Origin: Hyalella azteca
Lineage: Eukaryota > Arthropoda > Malacostraca > Amphipoda > Hyalellidae
Length of the DNA stretch: 64,000 bases
Direction: 5' to 3'
Assembly (NCBI RefSeq): GCF_000764305.2
Contig: NW_025947446.1
Coordinates: 310,001 to 374,000, forward strand
The notes under the pieces were generated by a model. That model did no database searches and was not told where the DNA came from. It saw only the letters and a list, made by a program, of their open reading frames with translations. This document shows positions 61,499 to 64,000 of the stretch, in pieces. The position numbers and the translations under genes are program-made. The number at the start of each line of letters is the position of its first letter. Position 1 is the stretch's first letter.

Positions 61499-63870
61499 CC
61501 CTCCCAACATTCACGGAGGTTCAACATGAACTTAAGCGCAGTTCAATTGAGTGAACTTGTGATAACATACTGCCTGGAATTCATGAGAAGTGTATTTCGA
61601 TTGTGTAATTTCACTATTTGTAACAATTGAACAAATCCTCACTCTCAACTAGCTTATGAGGTAACTGTGATTACATAACCACTTTGAAATCGAGATTCGT
61701 CGTTCTTCGAGAATTACTACATTGCAAAAACATGAGCTGCTTAGTTAGTTGTGATGTTGATCATTGATCATCATTCATTCATATGCGTTATTTCCTGAAC
61801 CGAACTTTGTGTGAATGATACATCTTGGCGGTTCTGTACAGTCCCGTGAACCAATAGTTGCCTTCCGCGTTCCACAATCCAGTATATTATTCGCTAACGT
61901 GTAGCGTTAAAGGTACTTTACGTTTACGTTAATCAATGCGTTAATATACTGAGTAAATTTAAAGTTTCATTTCAACGGTCGGCTGCCGAAACATGGTGGG
62001 CGGTCTGTGGAAACAGTTGTAAATCGTTGCCAGATATATTCTGTGTTAGCAAGTAAACATTTTCATGAAGTAAAGAATAACTGCCTGAATCGTTCCTTAG
62101 CCCGTAAATTTTCGCGCATCCCGGGCAGGTTGCAAATATTTTTTAATACAGTGTAATCATGACTTACTGAGGATGCTATCTGAATGTTAAGATTGATAAC
62201 CACTATATTATTCATGGGACAATTAAGGCTTTTTTTCATTCTTTAACAGCGCGGAACATTTCGACTATATGTGAAATGAGAATGCAGAGTAATTTGCGCT
62301 ATTATTCGCGCTTTGCGGACGGATAAATTCTGTTCCGGAATCTGGGCAATGCTCAAGTGTTGCATTATCTTCCTATGATGATTGAAACAGAAAAAACATT
62401 CACAGTGCGTATCGACTTTTTTCACGAAATTTTAAATTTAAAACTGTGAGATTTACTTGCACATTCAGAATATTTTATTCGCGTGTAATGATACACCGAG
62501 CAAGATTACTTAGGCAGGATAGATCATAATTGATTTCAGTTTATTTCCTGTCTGTTAAGAAATTCATAAAGCATCTGACCGACGCAGAATGCGTTCGGTA
62601 TTGAAGAAGTTGTATTTGTTGTTCTATTATTGTAAAAGCTGCGTATTTTCAGTTTTCATTTGCTTTAAATTCATATTGTTGTTATACCCGTGCTAAATGA
62701 TCAATGAAAATAATGAATAATTAAACTCTTTGGCGTCTTTTGCTTTACTATTTTGGAAAAATAAGAATTTCTCTAAAACATCTTTGCTTACCGATAAACA
62801 GCTAATTTAGTGCGTGAATGACGGGCCGTAGCTCGAAGCTCATGTTATTCATAAAACGCTTCTTAGCTTGCCGCTATTTATATGCTCGTATTTGCTATGG
62901 CCAATACGTGATAATTGTGCTCAGTGAGAGGTGTTTGCAGTGAAACTAAAACTTCTTTCCTTTGTAACAAATACCTAACTAACCAATTTTCTTAAATTGT
63001 AACAGAAACAATTTCCCGAGGGTTGGATAATACATTTGTTGCACGTTATAAAATGAAAGAAAATGTACGCTTAAATTCATCGTTACAATTTAAAGCAAAT
63101 CTATAAAGTTAAGTTTGTCAATGAAATTCTTGGACCTTTCATTGATAATTCAACTGATTATTTGGCCATTCTAGGACATTATCCGTTCACATCTAAAATC
63201 CACCACAAATATTTTTGTATTTTTGTAAGATTCATCTTGGGAACGATTGTATTTTTGGAATTAAACGATTGTATTAAAAAAAAAAACACTGAACGTTATA
63301 AGTTTTTGCAATCTTCCAGGCCTTATTTTCCAAATTGAAACCGATCCTGGCATTATTAAGAACAAAGCTATTTATCCGCTATGCACTCCTGCGAGCGTCA
63401 TCAGATGTACTTTTGTCCGCTCTGTTTTCATGTAGTCATTGTAGTGCGCTAAAAGCCAAGTTAGGTGTGTGTGTGTGACGGGTGCTGAAAGTTAACCGCG
63501 CTCTAAATAAAAACGAAGCGGAAAAAACTGAAATCACTCGCATACTTATTGGAATTAAATTAATTCACTGTTAATACGGTCAAGATCAGATTCGTATATA
63601 TATCGTACTTCTCAATCCCGAAGCGAATTACACGAAAGGCTCCCGCTGACATCGGGCTCAGGCTGCTGTCAGCTGCATACCTGCACCACGGCTCTTTCCA
63701 CTTATGACGGAATAGAGGACTTGCTTACAACTTCAAACAATTAAATTGTGATTTTCATAAATAATTCTCTACTCGATTGCGCTTTACCCCTAGCAACTTC
63801 ATAAACTAGACTTACTTAAGTACGCCACATGGCTGTCGGCAACGGCAATGCATCACATTAGACGTTGCTT
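61499..63870. other. innexin 3' flank, no further gene seen
   Basis: Probably begins with the innexin 3' UTR. I see no convincing polyadenylation signal close to the stop. The rest is AT-rich and has no supported feature. Confidence 0.45.
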
Positions 63871-63874
63871 AGTT

Positions 63875-63909
63875 CATGGTTGAATTAATACTGTATTAAT
63901 TCAACCATG
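63875..63909 (+). repeat. perfect 16-bp inverted repeat
   Basis: catggttgaattaata and its complement are separated by ctg, and cttagttca lies on both outer sides. A small palindrome, possibly an inverted duplication or a hairpin element. Confidence 0.88.
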
Positions 63910-64000
63910 GCTTAGTTCACTCAGTCGCCTGTAAATTTAACGATGCTACGGAAGTCATATTCAGTCCGCGGTCTGGTGGTGCTTGACAGGTTTCATGCCG

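Overview
This is intron-rich, AT-rich animal nuclear DNA, loaded with transposon relics and minisatellites. An innexin (a protostome-type gap-junction protein), an arthropod-like ADP/ATP carrier and Ig-domain muscle protein exons point to an arthropod, most likely a malacostracan crustacean such as an amphipod. The species is an inference.

Layout. 1-4025: no gene seen apart from a 3-copy tandem repeat; it may be intron of the next gene. 4026-6353 (+): last four exons of an intracellular Ig-domain muscle protein. 6354-12600: intergenic, with a minisatellite, two hAT-like MITEs, a dispersed AT-rich repeat and a Tc1/mariner-type MITE inserted into it. 12605-25071 (+): complete 13-exon UTP4/cirhin gene of the small-subunit processome. 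26574-27002 (+): single-exon TMEM60. 28533-40266 (-): complete 6-exon mitochondrial ADP/ATP carrier. 40300-52800: no host gene recognised, but a 22-bp minisatellite, a tRNA-derived SINE, a 5'-truncated LINE and a piggyBac relic flanked by TTAA. 52872-61498 (+): 8-exon innexin. 61499-64000: nothing recognised except a perfect palindrome.

The host genes are not a functional cluster: they serve muscle structure, ribosome biogenesis, an undefined membrane role, mitochondrial nucleotide exchange and gap junctions.

The most unusual signal is a recurring architecture. At four junctions of UTP4 and one of the ADP/ATP carrier, the intron carries a minisatellite whose unit contains a copy of the neighbouring splice site, usually with a few bases of the exon. 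At UTP4 exon 3 the 27-bp unit is open in the coding frame and every copied acceptor is phase-compatible, so acceptor choice or copy number could insert 9-residue repeats. Exon phases were chained by hand for all multi-exon genes and agree at every junction. No RNA evidence was available, so transcript ends and first exons are less certain.
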